Assembly (NCBI RefSeq): GCF_001514305.1
Contig: NZ_KQ949122.1
Coordinates: forward strand, 1 to 64,000
Direction: 5' to 3'
Origin: Streptomyces dysideae
GTDB taxonomy: Bacteria; Actinomycetota; Actinomycetes; Streptomycetales; Streptomycetaceae
Length of the DNA: 64,000 bases
In this document: positions 50,435-61,185 of the stretch, piece by piece
How positions within the stretch are numbered: position 1 is the stretch's first letter
How the letters are laid out: each line of letters opens with the position of its first letter
The notes under the pieces: model-generated
Databases searched by the model: none
What the model saw: the letters and a program-made list of their open reading frames with translations, nothing else
What the model was told of the DNA's origin: nothing
Made by a program: the position numbers and the translations under genes

Positions 50435-51769
50435 ATGAGCGCACTTCCGCAGGAGCGCCGCGTCGTCACCGCCATCCCCGGTCCGAAGTCGCAGGAGCTG
50501 CAGGCCCGCCGTACCGCCGCGGTCGCGCAGGGCGTGGGCTCCGTGCTGCCCGTGTTCACCGCGCGTGCGGGCGGCGGGATCATCGAGGACGTCGACGGGA
50601 ACCGGCTGATCGACTTCGGTTCCGGCATCGCCGTGACGTCGGTCGGCGCGTCCGCGGAGGCCGTCGTACGCCGGGCGTCCGCGCAGCTCGCCGACTTCAC
50701 CCACACCTGCTTCATGGTCACGCCGTACGAGGGGTACGTGGCGGTCGCCGAGGCGCTGGCCGAGCTGACGCCCGGTGACCACGCCAAGAAGAGCGCCCTC
50801 TTCAACTCCGGCGCCGAGGCCGTCGAGAACGCCGTGAAGATCGCCCGTGCGTACACCAAGCGCCAGGCCGTCGTCGTGTTCGACCACGGCTACCACGGCC
50901 GCACCAACCTGACGATGGCCCTGACGGCGAAGAACATGCCGTACAAGCACGGCTTCGGGCCGTTCGCGCCCGAGGTGTACCGCGTCCCGGTGGCGTACGG
51001 CTACCGCTGGCCGACCGGCGCCGACAACTGCGGTCCCGAGGCCGCCGCGCAGGCCATCGACCAGATGTCCAAGCAGGTCGGCGCGGACAACATCGCCGCG
51101 ATCATCATCGAGCCGGTCCTCGGCGAGGGCGGCTTCATCGAGCCCGCCAAGGGCTTCCTCCCGGCGGTCCGCCAGTTCGCCGCCGACAACGGCATCGTCT
51201 TCGTAGCCGACGAGATCCAGTCCGGCTTCTGCCGTACGGGCCAGTGGTTCGCGTGTGAGGACGAGGGCATCGTGCCCGACCTGATCACGACCGCGAAGGG
51301 CATCGCCGGCGGGCTGCCGCTCGCCGCCGTCACCGGCCGCGCCGAGATCATGGACGCCGCGCACGCGGGTGGCCTGGGCGGCACCTACGGCGGCAACCCG
51401 GTCGCCTGCGCCGGTGCGCTGGGCTCGATCGAGACGATGAAGGAGCTCGACCTCAACGCCAAGGCGAAGAACATCGAGGCCGTCATGAAGGCCCGGCTCG
51501 GTGCCATGGCCGAGAAGTTCGACATCGTCGGCGACGTCCGCGGCCGTGGCGCGATGATCGCCATCGAGCTGGTCAAGGACCGTACGACGAAGGAGCCGAA
51601 CCCGGAGGCGACCGCCGCCCTCGCCAAGGCCTGCCACCAGGAGGGCCTGCTGGTCCTGACCTGTGGCACCTACGGCAACGTGCTGCGTTTCCTGCCCCCG
51701 CTCGTCATCGGCGAGGATCTGCTCAACGAGGGCCTCGACATCATCGAGCAGGCCTTCGCTCGCATCTGA
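50435..51769 (+). CDS. gabT: 4-aminobutyrate aminotransferase
   Basis: 444 aa from ATG 50435 with AGGAG seven bases upstream. Class III PLP aminotransferase: SGAEAVENAVKIARAY, the DHGYHGRTNLTMALT motif, DEIQSGFCRTG, and Schiff-base lysine K288 in TTAKGIAGG. It moves the amino group of GABA to 2-oxoglutarate, giving succinic semialdehyde. It fits after the polyamine operon, whose aldehyde dehydrogenase forms GABA. Divergent from the ATPase gene by 233 bases. Confidence 0.93.
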   Translation: MSALPQERRVVTAIPGPKSQELQARRTAAVAQGVGSVLPVFTARAGGGIIEDVDGNRLIDFGSGIAVTSVGASAEAVVRRASAQLADFTHTCFMVTPYEGYVAVAEALAELTPGDHAKKSALFNSGAEAVENAVKIARAYTKRQAVVVFDHGYHGRTNLTMALTAKNMPYKHGFGPFAPEVYRVPVAYGYRWPTGADNCGPEAAAQAIDQMSKQVGADNIAAIIIEPVLGEGGFIEPAKGFLPAVRQFAADNGIVFVADEIQSGFCRTGQWFACEDEGIVPDLITTAKGIAGGLPLAAVTGRAEIMDAAHAGGLGGTYGGNPVACAGALGSIETMKELDLNAKAKNIEAVMKARLGAMAEKFDIVGDVRGRGAMIAIELVKDRTTKEPNPEATAALAKACHQEGLLVLTCGTYGNVLRFLPPLVIGEDLLNEGLDIIEQAFARI

Positions 51770-51821
51770 CGCCACAGGAAAACCACTGGTGAGCGACAGG
51801 TCCTGGCCACAGGGACCCCAT

Positions 51822-51864
51822 CCGCCCCAGCCTGGCATCCGCCGTGGTTCCGGGGCTGGGGCGG
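51822..51864 (+). terminator. Inverted repeat after gabT
   Basis: 11-bp arms CCGCCCCAGCC and GGCTGGGGCGG separated by 21 bases, 53 bases past the gabT stop. Long loop lowers confidence; nothing else is seen between 51770 and 51959. Confidence 0.5.
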
Positions 51865-51959
51865 CCACCGTCAGAGCGTGTGAAGAAGGTGTGCGAGGTG
51901 GATGTCAGGACGCCATTCCGGCTGTCCTACGTCCGGACGCTGTCGTAGGTTCTACCCAG

Positions 51960-52835
51960 ATGAGAGATACACCCCGCCCACAGGGAACTGTGGGCGACAT
52001 CAGGACGGGGCCTCCCCAGCTTCGACCTGGTCGTGCCCTCGCGCACACAAACGGAGCCTCCGGCTCCGGATCTCCTCACCGATCGGACAGTCGCCCGCCC
52101 CAAACCCCCCGGGGCGGCCGACCATCCGATCCGGACGGCCACCTCGGAACCACCCCCCCTGTTCCGGGGTGGCCGACCTCCCTCTTCCTCCTTCTCGGGC
52201 TTCCGGCCCTCCTCTTCGCGCTCAGTACCTGGCAGGTCGTCATCGACGGCCCGCTGCTGGCTGCCGACGCTCGCGTCAGCCGCGCCCTGGTCCACCCGGA
52301 CCGCTTCTCCGGGCTCCTCGCCGATCTGGGCAGTGTGCAGGTCGCGGTGCCGGTCCTCGCCGTAGTCCTGGTGTACGTCGCCGTACGCGCCCGCGGTATC
52401 GGTACAGACCGCTGGTGGCTACCGGCCACAGCCGCGGTCCTCCTGATGGCTCTGGTCCCGGTGCTGGTCATCCCCCTCAAGGAACTGACCGACCGCCCCG
52501 GCGCCCCGGTCGTGCCGCTCGCCACCGGCTTGTACCCGTCCGGCCACACAGCCACGGCCGCCGTCGCCTACGGCGCCGCGACCCTGCTCCTGTTCCCCTG
52601 GCTGCGCTCCGCCTATGCCCGCCGTGAGCTCGTCATCGGCTGCGCCGTCGTCAACGCGGGCGTGGGCTTGGGGCTGGTCCGGCAGGGCTATCACTGGCCC
52701 CTGGACGTCGTGGCCAGCTGGTGTCTGTGTGCGGTGCTGCTGACGTCTCTGTGGCTGTTCCTCGCAAAGCCGCGGGCGTGGCCCCGCGCCGACCGCACGG
52801 TCGGCCGGCGAGGTGACCGGAATCCGTCCGCCTGA
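51960..52835 (+). CDS. PAP2-family membrane phosphatase
   Basis: 291 aa from ATG 51960 (the open frame runs further upstream). A ~70-residue disordered N-terminus precedes five to six membrane segments beginning LFLLLGLPALLFALSTW. The three phosphatase motifs are present: KELTDRPGAP, YPSGHTATAA and RQGYHWPLDV. Members dephosphorylate lipid phosphates such as undecaprenyl diphosphate or phosphatidate. The true start may lie downstream of the Pro-rich tail. The 52836-53043 gap behind it shows no clear gene. Confidence 0.8.
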   Translation: MRDTPRPQGTVGDIRTGPPQLRPGRALAHTNGASGSGSPHRSDSRPPQTPRGGRPSDPDGHLGTTPPVPGWPTSLFLLLGLPALLFALSTWQVVIDGPLLAADARVSRALVHPDRFSGLLADLGSVQVAVPVLAVVLVYVAVRARGIGTDRWWLPATAAVLLMALVPVLVIPLKELTDRPGAPVVPLATGLYPSGHTATAAVAYGAATLLLFPWLRSAYARRELVIGCAVVNAGVGLGLVRQGYHWPLDVVASWCLCAVLLTSLWLFLAKPRAWPRADRTVGRRGDRNPSA

Positions 52836-53043
52836 CTCTCCTCCTGCATGGCCAGTTCGAGGAGGGCCGGGTCGGTGAGGGTGCCGGAGCCGTCCAGGGG
52901 GGACCAGCCAGCGCACCCCACCGGTGGACCGGCCCGGAGCCGGCACGACGATCCAGGTGCTGGCTTCCGGCCGTACGGATGCCCGTGCCGACCCGGCGCG
53001 CGGCCGTGCCCGGCGGCACGAAGAAGCCCGTCCTGCACGGCGC

Positions 53044-54471
53044 TCAACTGTCGAAGCCGAGTCCCAGCCGGTCCATCGCCTTCAGCCACAGGTTGCGCCG
53101 CCCGCCGTGCGCGTCGGCGCGGGCCAGCGACCACTTCGTGAGCGCGATGCCGGTCCAGGCGAACGGCTCCGGCGGGAAGGGCAGGGGCTTCTTGCGGACC
53201 ATCTCGAGCGAGGTGCGCTCCGTGGTCTCCCCCGCCAGCAGGTCCAGCATCACGTCCGCGCCGAACCGGGTCGCCCCGACACCGAGGCCCGTGAAGCCCG
53301 CCGCGTACGCCACCTTGCCGTGGTGGGCGGTGCCGTAGAAGGCGGAGAAGCGGGAGCAGGTGTCGATGGCGCCACCCCACGCGTGCGTGAAGCGGACGCC
53401 CTCCAGCTGCGGGAAGCAGGTGAAGAAGTGCCCGGCGAGCTTGGCGTAGGTCTCCGGGCGGTCGTCGTACTCGGCGCGCACCCGGCCGCCATACGGGTAG
53501 ATCGCGTCGTAGCCGCCCCACAGGACGCGGTTGTCGGCGGAGAGGCGGAAGTAGTGGAACTGGTTGGCGCTGTCCCCGAGTCCCTGCCGGTTCTGCCAGC
53601 CGATCGACACCCTTTGCTCCGCGCTCAGCGGCTCGGTCATCAGGGCGTAGTCGTAGACCGGGACGGTGTAGGCGCGGACGCGTCTGACCAGGTTCGGGAA
53701 GATGTTCGTGCCGAGGGCGACCTTGCGGGCGCGTACCGAACCGTACGGAGTGCTTACGGCCATCCCGGCGCCGTACGGCTTCAGGGTGAGAGCGGGTGTG
53801 TGCTCGTAGACGCGGACACCGAGTTCGGCGCACGCGCGCTTCAGGCCCCACGCCAGCTTGGCCGGGTTGAGCATGGCGACGCCGCGGCGGTCGTGGAGGC
53901 CGGCCTGGAAGGTCGGTGAGTCGACCTGCGCGCGTACCGCGTCGGCGTCCAGGAACTCCATGCCGTCGGCGAGGCCCTTGCGTTCCAACTCCTCGTACCA
54001 GTCGCGCAGTTCCCACGCCTGGTATGTCTCCGTCGCGACGTCGATCTCGCCGGTGCGCTCGAAGTCGCAGTCCAGGGAGTAGCGGGCGACCGCCTTCTCG
54101 ATCTCGTCGAGGTTGCGGGCGCCCAGTTCCTCCAGCCGGTGGATCTCGTCCGGCCAGCGGGTCAGGCCGTTGGGCAGACCGTGGGTGAGGGAGGCGGCGC
54201 AGAAGCCGCCGTTGCGGCCCGAGGCGGCCCAGCCCACCTCGCGGCCTTCGAGCAGCACCACGTCCCGCTGCGGGTCGCGCTCCTTGGCGAGGAGCGCGGT
54301 CCACAGTCCGCTGTATCCGCCGCCGACGACCAGCAGGTCGCAGGACTCGGCGGAGGTGAGGGCGGGTTCGGGGTGGGGCTTGCCGGGGTCGTCCAGCCAG
54401 TACGGGACCGGCTGGGCTTCGGAAAGTGACTTGGTCCAGTTCCTGCCACGGCTCATGGCGCTTGGGGCCAT
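53044..54471 (-). CDS. FAD-dependent amine oxidoreductase (PuuB-like)
   Basis: 475 aa. FAD-binding motif LLVVGGGYSGLWTALLAKER at residues ~46-65, GREVGWAASGRNGG, and the C-terminal GFTGLGVGATRFGAD of the DAO family. Family members oxidise gamma-glutamylputrescine or similar amines to aldehydes. As the last gene of the polyamine uptake operon with an aldehyde dehydrogenase at its head, it would make the aldehyde that the latter oxidises. Gamma-glutamylputrescine synthetase is not in this window, so the substrate may be free putrescine. Confidence 0.87.
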   Translation of the reverse strand: MAPSAMSRGRNWTKSLSEAQPVPYWLDDPGKPHPEPALTSAESCDLLVVGGGYSGLWTALLAKERDPQRDVVLLEGREVGWAASGRNGGFCAASLTHGLPNGLTRWPDEIHRLEELGARNLDEIEKAVARYSLDCDFERTGEIDVATETYQAWELRDWYEELERKGLADGMEFLDADAVRAQVDSPTFQAGLHDRRGVAMLNPAKLAWGLKRACAELGVRVYEHTPALTLKPYGAGMAVSTPYGSVRARKVALGTNIFPNLVRRVRAYTVPVYDYALMTEPLSAEQRVSIGWQNRQGLGDSANQFHYFRLSADNRVLWGGYDAIYPYGGRVRAEYDDRPETYAKLAGHFFTCFPQLEGVRFTHAWGGAIDTCSRFSAFYGTAHHGKVAYAAGFTGLGVGATRFGADVMLDLLAGETTERTSLEMVRKKPLPFPPEPFAWTGIALTKWSLARADAHGGRRNLWLKAMDRLGLGFDS

Positions 54472-54502
54472 GATTTCAACTCCCTACAGGGGTTGTTCGG
54501 GG

Positions 54503-55303
54503 TTATGCCTTCTGCTTCGTACGGCGATTTCCGATGACCATGGAGGCCAGGACGAACAGTACGGCGACGAGGAACATGGCCGTGCCGATGACATTGATCT
54601 GGACGGGCGTTCCGCGCTGTGCCGAGCCCCAGACGAACATCGGGAAGGTGACGGTCGAGCCCGCGTTGAAATTGGTGATGATGAAGTCGTCGAAGGAGAG
54701 CGCGAAAGCGAGCAGGGCGCCGGCGGCGATTCCGGGCGCCGCGATCGGCAGCGTGACGCGGATGAAGGTCTGGAAGGGGCCCGCGTACAGGTCCTGCGCC
54801 GCCTGCTCCAGCCTCGGGTCCATCGACATCACGCGCGCCTTGACCGCCGTCACGACGAAGCTGAGGCAGAACATGACGTGCGCGATGAGGATCGTCCAGA
54901 ATCCCAACTGCGCACCCATGTTGAGGAACAGGGTGAGCAGCGAGGCCGCCATGACGACCTCGGGCATCGCCATCGGCAGGAAGATCAGCGAGTTGATCGC
55001 GCCCCGCGCGCGGAAGCGGTAGCGGACCAGCGCGAAGGCGATCATCGTGCCGAGGGCGGTGGCGCCGAGCGTCGCCCAGAAGGCGATCCGGAGGCTGACC
55101 GACAGCGAGCCGCACAGGTCGGAGACCCCGCACGGGTCCTTCCAGGCGTCCGCGGAGAACTGCTGCCATTCGTAGTTGAAGCGCCCCCTCGGTTCGTTGA
55201 AGGAGAACACCGTCACGATGATGTTCGGCAGCAGCAGATATCCGAGCGTCAGCAGTCCCGCGATGACGACGAGATTGCGCCTGAGCCAGTTGACGAGGGC
55301 CAT
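54503..55303 (-). CDS. potC: Polyamine ABC transporter permease (PotC type)
   Basis: 266 aa. Membrane segments from LVVIAGLLTLGYLLLPNIIV; EAA loop EQAAQDLYAGPFQTFIRVTLP; FSFNEPRGRFNYEWQQFSA typical of PotC. It begins immediately after the PotB stop, 0 bases apart. Inner-membrane half of the PotABCD-like importer for putrescine or spermidine. Confidence 0.92.
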   Translation of the reverse strand: MALVNWLRRNLVVIAGLLTLGYLLLPNIIVTVFSFNEPRGRFNYEWQQFSADAWKDPCGVSDLCGSLSVSLRIAFWATLGATALGTMIAFALVRYRFRARGAINSLIFLPMAMPEVVMAASLLTLFLNMGAQLGFWTILIAHVMFCLSFVVTAVKARVMSMDPRLEQAAQDLYAGPFQTFIRVTLPIAAPGIAAGALLAFALSFDDFIITNFNAGSTVTFPMFVWGSAQRGTPVQINVIGTAMFLVAVLFVLASMVIGNRRTKQKA

Positions 55304-56232
55304 TTAAACCAGATCCTCCGTCCCGGACTTGCGGATGTAGACCGTGACCATGACGAGGATGGCGGCCATCAGGATGAAAGAGAGGGCGGCGGCCGTCGGA
55401 TAGTCCAGAATCCGCAGGAACTGCGTCTGGATGACGTTGCCGACCATGCGGGTGTCGGCCGAGCCGAGCAGATCCGCGTTGACGTAGTCACCGGCGGCCG
55501 GGATGAAGGTCAGCAGCGTGCCGGAGACCACGCCCGGCATCGACAACGGGAAGGTGACCTTGCGGAAGGTGGTGATCGGCTTGGCGTACAGGTCGCCCGC
55601 CGCCTCGTGCAGCCTGCCGTCGATGCGCTCCAGCGAGCTGTAGAGCGGCAGGATCATGAACGGCAGGAAGTTGTACGTCAGACCGCAGACCACCGCGAGC
55701 GGGGTGGCCAGGACGCGGTCGCCGGAGGTCATGCCGAGCCAGCTGGTGACGTCCAGGACGTGCAGCGTGTTGAGGGCGCCGACGACCGGGCCGCCGTCCG
55801 CGAGGATCGTCTTCCAGGCGAGGGTGCGGATCAGGAAGCTGGTGAAGAACGGCGCGATCACCAGGATCATGATCAGGTTCCGCCAGCGGCCCGCGCGGAA
55901 GGCGATGAGGTACGCGAGCGGGTAGCCGAGGATCAGGCACAGGACGGTCGCCGAGCCCGCGTAGAGCACCGAGCGCAGGAACTGCGGGTAGTACTCGGAC
56001 AGCGCGTCCCAGTAGGTGGCGAAGTGCCAGGTGACCTCGTAGCCCTCCTCCAGGGAGCCCGTCTGCACGGACGTGGAGGCCTGGTAGATCATCGGCAGCG
56101 CGAAGAAGACCAGCAGCCAGAGGATGCCGGGCAGCAGCAGCCAGTACGGGACGAGACGGCCGCGTCTGCGGGGCGGCGTCTTGGCGGGGGCGGTCGGGGA
56201 GAGAGGCGGTGGCGCCTCGGTGAGGGTCGCCA

Positions 56233-56233
<1 letters not shown>
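55304..56233 (-). CDS. potB: Polyamine ABC transporter permease (PotB type)
   Basis: 309 aa; start overlaps the PotA stop by one base. Segments from LLPGILWLLVFFALPMIYQA; EAA loop HEAAGDLYAKPITTFRKVTFP; IAPFFTSFLIRTLAW. Pairs with PotC. Confidence 0.93.
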
Positions 56234-57396
<1,163 letters not shown>

Positions 57397-57401
57397 CGTG
57401 G

Positions 57402-58649
57402 TCACGCCCCTGTGAGCTTCGCGAACTTCTCTTCGTAGGCCGTCTCTTCCTTCGAGCTCAGGGAGCGGAAGGCATGGGACTTCGCCTGCATGGCCTGGTC
57501 GGGGAGGATCAGCGGGTTGTTCGCCGCGTCCTCGTCGATCTTCGCAAGCTCTTCCTTCACGCCGTCGACAGGACAGACGTAGTTGATGTAGGCGGCGAGC
57601 TCGGCGGCCGCCCGCGGCTCGAAGTAGTAGTCGATGAGCCGCTCGGCGTTCGTCTTGTGACGGGCCTTGTTGGGGATCAGCATGTTGTCGCTGGACGTCA
57701 TGTAGCCGCTGTCCGGGATCAGGAAGTCGATGTCCGGGCTGTCGGCCTTCAGCTGGACGACGTCGCCGGCCCACGCGATGCAGGCCGCGAAGTCGCCGCT
57801 GGTGAGGTCGGACGTGTAGTCGTTGCCGGTGAAGCGGCGGATCTGGCCCTTGTCGACGGCCTTCTGGAGGCGGGCGACCACGGCGTCGTAGTCGTCGTCC
57901 GTGAACTTCTCCGGCCGCTTGTCCATGTCGAGCAGCGTCATCCCGATGGTGTCGCGCATCTCGGTGAGGAAGCCGACCCGGCCCTTCAGCCTGGGGTTGT
58001 CGAGCATGTCGGAGACCGACTTCACCTCGACGCCGTCGAGCGCCTTCTTGTTGTAGGCGATGACGGTCGAGATGCCCTGCCAGGGGTACGAGTACGCCCG
58101 GCCGGGGTCCCAGTCGGGGTTGCGGAACTGCTGCGACAGGTTCGCGAAGGCGTGCGGCAGGTTGGACGGGTCCAGTTTCTGGACCCACCCCAGGCGGATG
58201 AGGCGGCCGGCCAGCCAGTCGGTGAGGACGATGATGTCGCGCCCGGTGGCCTGACCGGCCGCGAGCTGCGGCTTGATCTTGCCGAAGAACTCGTTGTTGT
58301 CGTTGATGTCCTCGGTGTACTTGACCTTGACGCCGGTCCGCTTGGTGAACGCCTCAAGCGTCGGATGGTGCTTGCCGGAGTCATCGACATCCATGTACTC
58401 GGTCCAGTTGGAGAAACTGACGGTCTTCTCCTTGGCCGAGAGGTCGTCCGCGGCTTCGCCGCCCTGCGACTTGCCCGCCGCGGGGATGCCGCAGGCGCTC
58501 AGCGCCCCGAGACCGCCGACCGCGAGCGCGCCGCCCGCGGAGGCGCGCAGCAGGGAACGGCGGGTCATGGCGGCCCGGCCGTTGCGGAGGCTGCGCCGCA
58601 TCGCGGCCAGCTGGGCCGGGGACGGGCGGTCGGGCTCGAACTGCTCCAT
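57402..58649 (-). CDS. potD: Polyamine ABC transporter substrate-binding protein (PotD/F type)
   Basis: 415 aa. A Tat-type signal RRSLLRASAGGALAVGG with lipobox ALSACGIP; then KTVSFSNWTEYMDVDDSG, the start of PotD-like proteins, and SGDFAACIAWAGDVVQL. Extracytoplasmic polyamine receptor anchored by lipid. Follows the aldehyde dehydrogenase after 122 bases containing the nested inverted repeats at 58721-58781. Confidence 0.92.
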   Translation of the reverse strand: MEQFEPDRPSPAQLAAMRRSLRNGRAAMTRRSLLRASAGGALAVGGLGALSACGIPAAGKSQGGEAADDLSAKEKTVSFSNWTEYMDVDDSGKHHPTLEAFTKRTGVKVKYTEDINDNNEFFGKIKPQLAAGQATGRDIIVLTDWLAGRLIRLGWVQKLDPSNLPHAFANLSQQFRNPDWDPGRAYSYPWQGISTVIAYNKKALDGVEVKSVSDMLDNPRLKGRVGFLTEMRDTIGMTLLDMDKRPEKFTDDDYDAVVARLQKAVDKGQIRRFTGNDYTSDLTSGDFAACIAWAGDVVQLKADSPDIDFLIPDSGYMTSSDNMLIPNKARHKTNAERLIDYYFEPRAAAELAAYINYVCPVDGVKEELAKIDEDAANNPLILPDQAMQAKSHAFRSLSSKEETAYEEKFAKLTGA

Positions 58650-58720
58650 GCGCGTGGTGCCCTTTCGGGAGATGCCCTTTGGGAGAGTGCGGCCGCGGGT
58701 CAGACGGCCTGTGTCGTCTC

Positions 58721-58781
58721 ACCCGGCGGTAGCCCGGCGGTAGTGGATGTCCGGCTACCGCCGGGTGGTGGCTACCGCCGG
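58721..58781 (-). terminator. Nested inverted repeats between aldehyde dehydrogenase and potD
   Basis: Two direct copies of CCCGGCGGTAG (58722-58732, 58733-58743) face two inverted copies (58755-58765, and a partial one at 58771-58781 overlapping the aldehyde dehydrogenase stop). Alternative pairings give stems of about 9-12 bp. It could attenuate transcription into the transporter genes or stabilise the upstream mRNA. Confidence 0.5.
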
Positions 58782-60310
58782 TCCCCGAAGATCGTGCGGT
58801 GCCAGTCCTTCCGGGCGACCGCCGTGTTGTCGAACATGACGTGCTTGACCTGCGTGTACTCCTCGAAGGAGTAGGTGGACATGTCCTTGCCGAAGCCGGA
58901 CGCCTGATAGCCGCCGTGCGGCATCTCGCTGATGATCGGAATGTGGTCGTTGACCCACACACAGCCCGCCCTGATCTCGCGGGTGGCGCGGTTCGCCCGG
59001 TAGACGTCGCGGCTCCAGGCGGAGGCGGCGAGCCCGTAGGGCGTGTCGTTGGCGAGAGCGATCCCCTCGTCGTCGCTGTCGAAGGGCAGGACCACGAGGA
59101 CCGGACCGAAGATCTCGGACTGGACGATCTCGCTGTCCTGAGGGGCGTCAGCGACGAGGGTGGGGCGATAGTACGAACCGTTCTTGAGATCTCCCTGAGG
59201 AGCCTCGCCACCGGTCACCACGCGCGCGTAGGCACGCGCACGGTCGACGAACCCGGCGACACGGTCACGCTGCGCGTGCGAGATGAGGGGACCGAGATCG
59301 GTACCGGGGGCGAACGGATCCCCGAGCCGGACGCTCTCCATGAGGGCCGCGGTCTTCCCGACGAACGCCTCGTACAGCGGCCGTTGCACGTACGCGCGCG
59401 TGGCGGCCGTGCAGTCCTGCCCGGTGTTGATGAGCGCGCCCGCGACCGCGCCGTTGACGGCGGCCTCCAGGTCGGCGTCGTCGAACACGACGAAGGGTGC
59501 CTTGCCGCCGAGCTCCAGGTGGAGGCGCTTGACGGTGGCCGTCGCGATCTCGGCGACGCGCCTGCCGACGGCGGTGGAGCCGGTGAAGGAGGTCATGGCC
59601 ACGTCGGGGTGACCGACGAGATGCTCGCCCGCTTCCTTCCCCGTCCCGTTGACGATGTTGATGACACCGTCCGGGATCCCGGCGTCCGTGGCCGCCTGGG
59701 CGAAGAGGAGGGAGGTGAGCGGGGTGAGCTCGGCGGGCTTGAGCACGATGGTGTTGCCCGCGGCGACGGCCGGGAGGATCTTCCAGGCGGCCATCTGGAG
59801 GGGGTAGTTCCACGGTGCGATGGAACCGACGACGCCGATGGGTTCGCGGCGGACGTACGAGGTGTGGTCGCCGGAGTACTCACCGGCCGACTGCCCCTGT
59901 AGATGCCGGGCGGCACCCGCGAAGAAGGCGGTGTTGTCGATCGTCCCCGGCACGTCGAACTCACGGGTGAGCTTGAGCGGCTTCCCGCACTGAAGGGACT
60001 CGGCGCGGGCGAAGTCCTCGGCACGGTCGGCGAGGACGGCGGCGAACCGGTGCAGGGCGTCGGAACGCTCGCCGGGAGTGGTGGCGGCCCAGCCCGGGAA
60101 GGCCTCGCGGGCCGCGGCGACAGCGGCATCGACGTCATCGACGCCGGCCAACTCGTACGTGAACACCTCCTCGCCGGTCGACGGGTCGACGACCGCGTGC
60201 GTACGGCCGGAGGTGCTCTTCGTCAGCCGGCCCGCGATGTACTGCGCGCCGTCCGCGAAGCGGTCCTGGGCCGGGAACCGGTCCGGGGTGGCGTTGCCCG
60301 GGTTGTGCAT
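58772..60310 (-). CDS. Gamma-aminobutyraldehyde dehydrogenase (PatD/PuuC type)
   Basis: 512 aa. Aldehyde dehydrogenase with catalytic C300 in NTGQDCTAATR, LELGGKAPFVVFDDAD, SIAPWNYPLQMAAWK and FTGSTAVGRR. Gene order with potDABC and a PuuB-like oxidase indicates oxidation of 4-aminobutanal to GABA, which gabT at 50435 would use next. First gene of the operon; a palindrome GATTCCGT-N20-ACGGAATC lies about 105 bases upstream. Confidence 0.9.
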   Translation of the reverse strand: MHNPGNATPDRFPAQDRFADGAQYIAGRLTKSTSGRTHAVVDPSTGEEVFTYELAGVDDVDAAVAAAREAFPGWAATTPGERSDALHRFAAVLADRAEDFARAESLQCGKPLKLTREFDVPGTIDNTAFFAGAARHLQGQSAGEYSGDHTSYVRREPIGVVGSIAPWNYPLQMAAWKILPAVAAGNTIVLKPAELTPLTSLLFAQAATDAGIPDGVINIVNGTGKEAGEHLVGHPDVAMTSFTGSTAVGRRVAEIATATVKRLHLELGGKAPFVVFDDADLEAAVNGAVAGALINTGQDCTAATRAYVQRPLYEAFVGKTAALMESVRLGDPFAPGTDLGPLISHAQRDRVAGFVDRARAYARVVTGGEAPQGDLKNGSYYRPTLVADAPQDSEIVQSEIFGPVLVVLPFDSDDEGIALANDTPYGLAASAWSRDVYRANRATREIRAGCVWVNDHIPIISEMPHGGYQASGFGKDMSTYSFEEYTQVKHVMFDNTAVARKDWHRTIFGDRR

Positions 60311-60415
60311 GTCGTCGCTCTCCTCCGCCGTCGCCCCACCTCCTCGGAGGCAGGTGGCGTAGCTCCAGCTCGATTTGAGTGCCGATCCTGACAGAGGGAG
60401 TGACTCTCAACAAGT

Positions 60416-60451
60416 GATTCCGTTGTTGCCTTTTGGTTACGCGACGGAATC
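60416..60451. promoter_or_regulatory. Candidate operator before the polyamine operon
   Basis: Perfect 8-bp arms GATTCCGT (60416-60423) and ACGGAATC (60444-60451) with a 20-base AT-richer spacer, in the divergent region between the aldehyde dehydrogenase and NADAR genes. The binding protein is not in the window. Confidence 0.45.
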
Positions 60452-60493
60452 TGTCGACCGGGTGTCGAGCGAGCGTGGAAATGAGAGGACAGA

Positions 60494-61162
60494 GTGTCAG
60501 TGGTGACTGCCAGACTCGGGCACATGGAACGAACCACGGGGAAGACGAGGAAGACGGGGAAGATCGACTCTCGGGACGCCCTGATCAGCGCGGTCCGGGC
60601 AGGGACGCGGGTCAGATATCTCCACTTCTGGGGGCACCGCCCGCTGCCGGACGGCCGGATCGGGGCGGGCTGTCTGAGCCAGTGGTGGCCGTCGCCGTTC
60701 ACGGTGGACGGGGTGGAGTACGCGACGGCCGAGCACTGGATGATGGCGGCGAAGGCGCGGCTGTTCGAGGACACGGCGGCGGAGCGTCAGGTGCTGGCCG
60801 CCGGCCACCCGTCGCTGGCGAAGAAGGCCGGGCGGCTGGTGCGGGGCTTCGACGAGGCGACATGGGAGCGGGAACGCTTCGGGATCGTGGTCGAGGGCAG
60901 CATGCACAAGTTCGCCGCGCACGCCGCACTGCGGGAGTTTCTGCTGGGCACGGGCGAGCGAAGCGAGATGGGGGTCCCCCCGGCCGAAGGCTGCGGGAGG
61001 GTGCTGGTGGAGGCGAGCCCGGTGGACCGGGTGTGGGGGATCGGGCTCGCGGCGACGGATGAGGGCGCGGGGGATCCGGAGCGGTGGCGGGGGCCGAATT
61101 TGTTGGGGTTTGCGTTGATGGAGGCGCGGGGGCGGTTGGGGAGTGGGGCTGAGGGGGGTTGA
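60494..61162 (+). CDS. NADAR-domain protein (N-glycosidase family)
   Basis: 222 aa from GTG 60494, GAGAGGAC upstream; ATG 60524 is an alternative. NADAR core: FWGHRPLPDGRIGAGCLSQW, the YATAEHWMMAAKARLF motif with conserved Glu-His, LVRGFDEATWERERF, and VDRVWGIGL. Family members cleave N-glycosidic bonds in riboflavin precursors, or remove ADP-ribose from nucleic acid. No riboflavin genes are nearby. A Gly/Pro-rich insert (ERSEMGVPPAEGCGR, 60956-60998) shares motifs with the micro-repeats at 19301 and 23872. Confidence 0.82.
   Translation: MSVVTARLGHMERTTGKTRKTGKIDSRDALISAVRAGTRVRYLHFWGHRPLPDGRIGAGCLSQWWPSPFTVDGVEYATAEHWMMAAKARLFEDTAAERQVLAAGHPSLAKKAGRLVRGFDEATWERERFGIVVEGSMHKFAAHAALREFLLGTGERSEMGVPPAEGCGRVLVEASPVDRVWGIGLAATDEGAGDPERWRGPNLLGFALMEARGRLGSGAEGG
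60956..60998. repeat. In-coding micro-repeat, related copy C
   Basis: GAGCGAAGCGAGATGGGGGTCCCCCC and following bases share blocks with copies A and B (GAGCGAAGC, GATGGGGG) but in a different order. It keeps the NADAR reading frame. Confidence 0.45.
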
Positions 61163-61185
61163 GGGGTGGTGGCTGAGCGAGCGCG

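Noticed and set aside
52836..53043. Short coding-like piece LDGSGTLTDPALLELAMQEE on the minus strand
   Set aside because: Only about 25 codons look biased, no start or homologous domain could be named, and neighbouring frames break; not enough to call.
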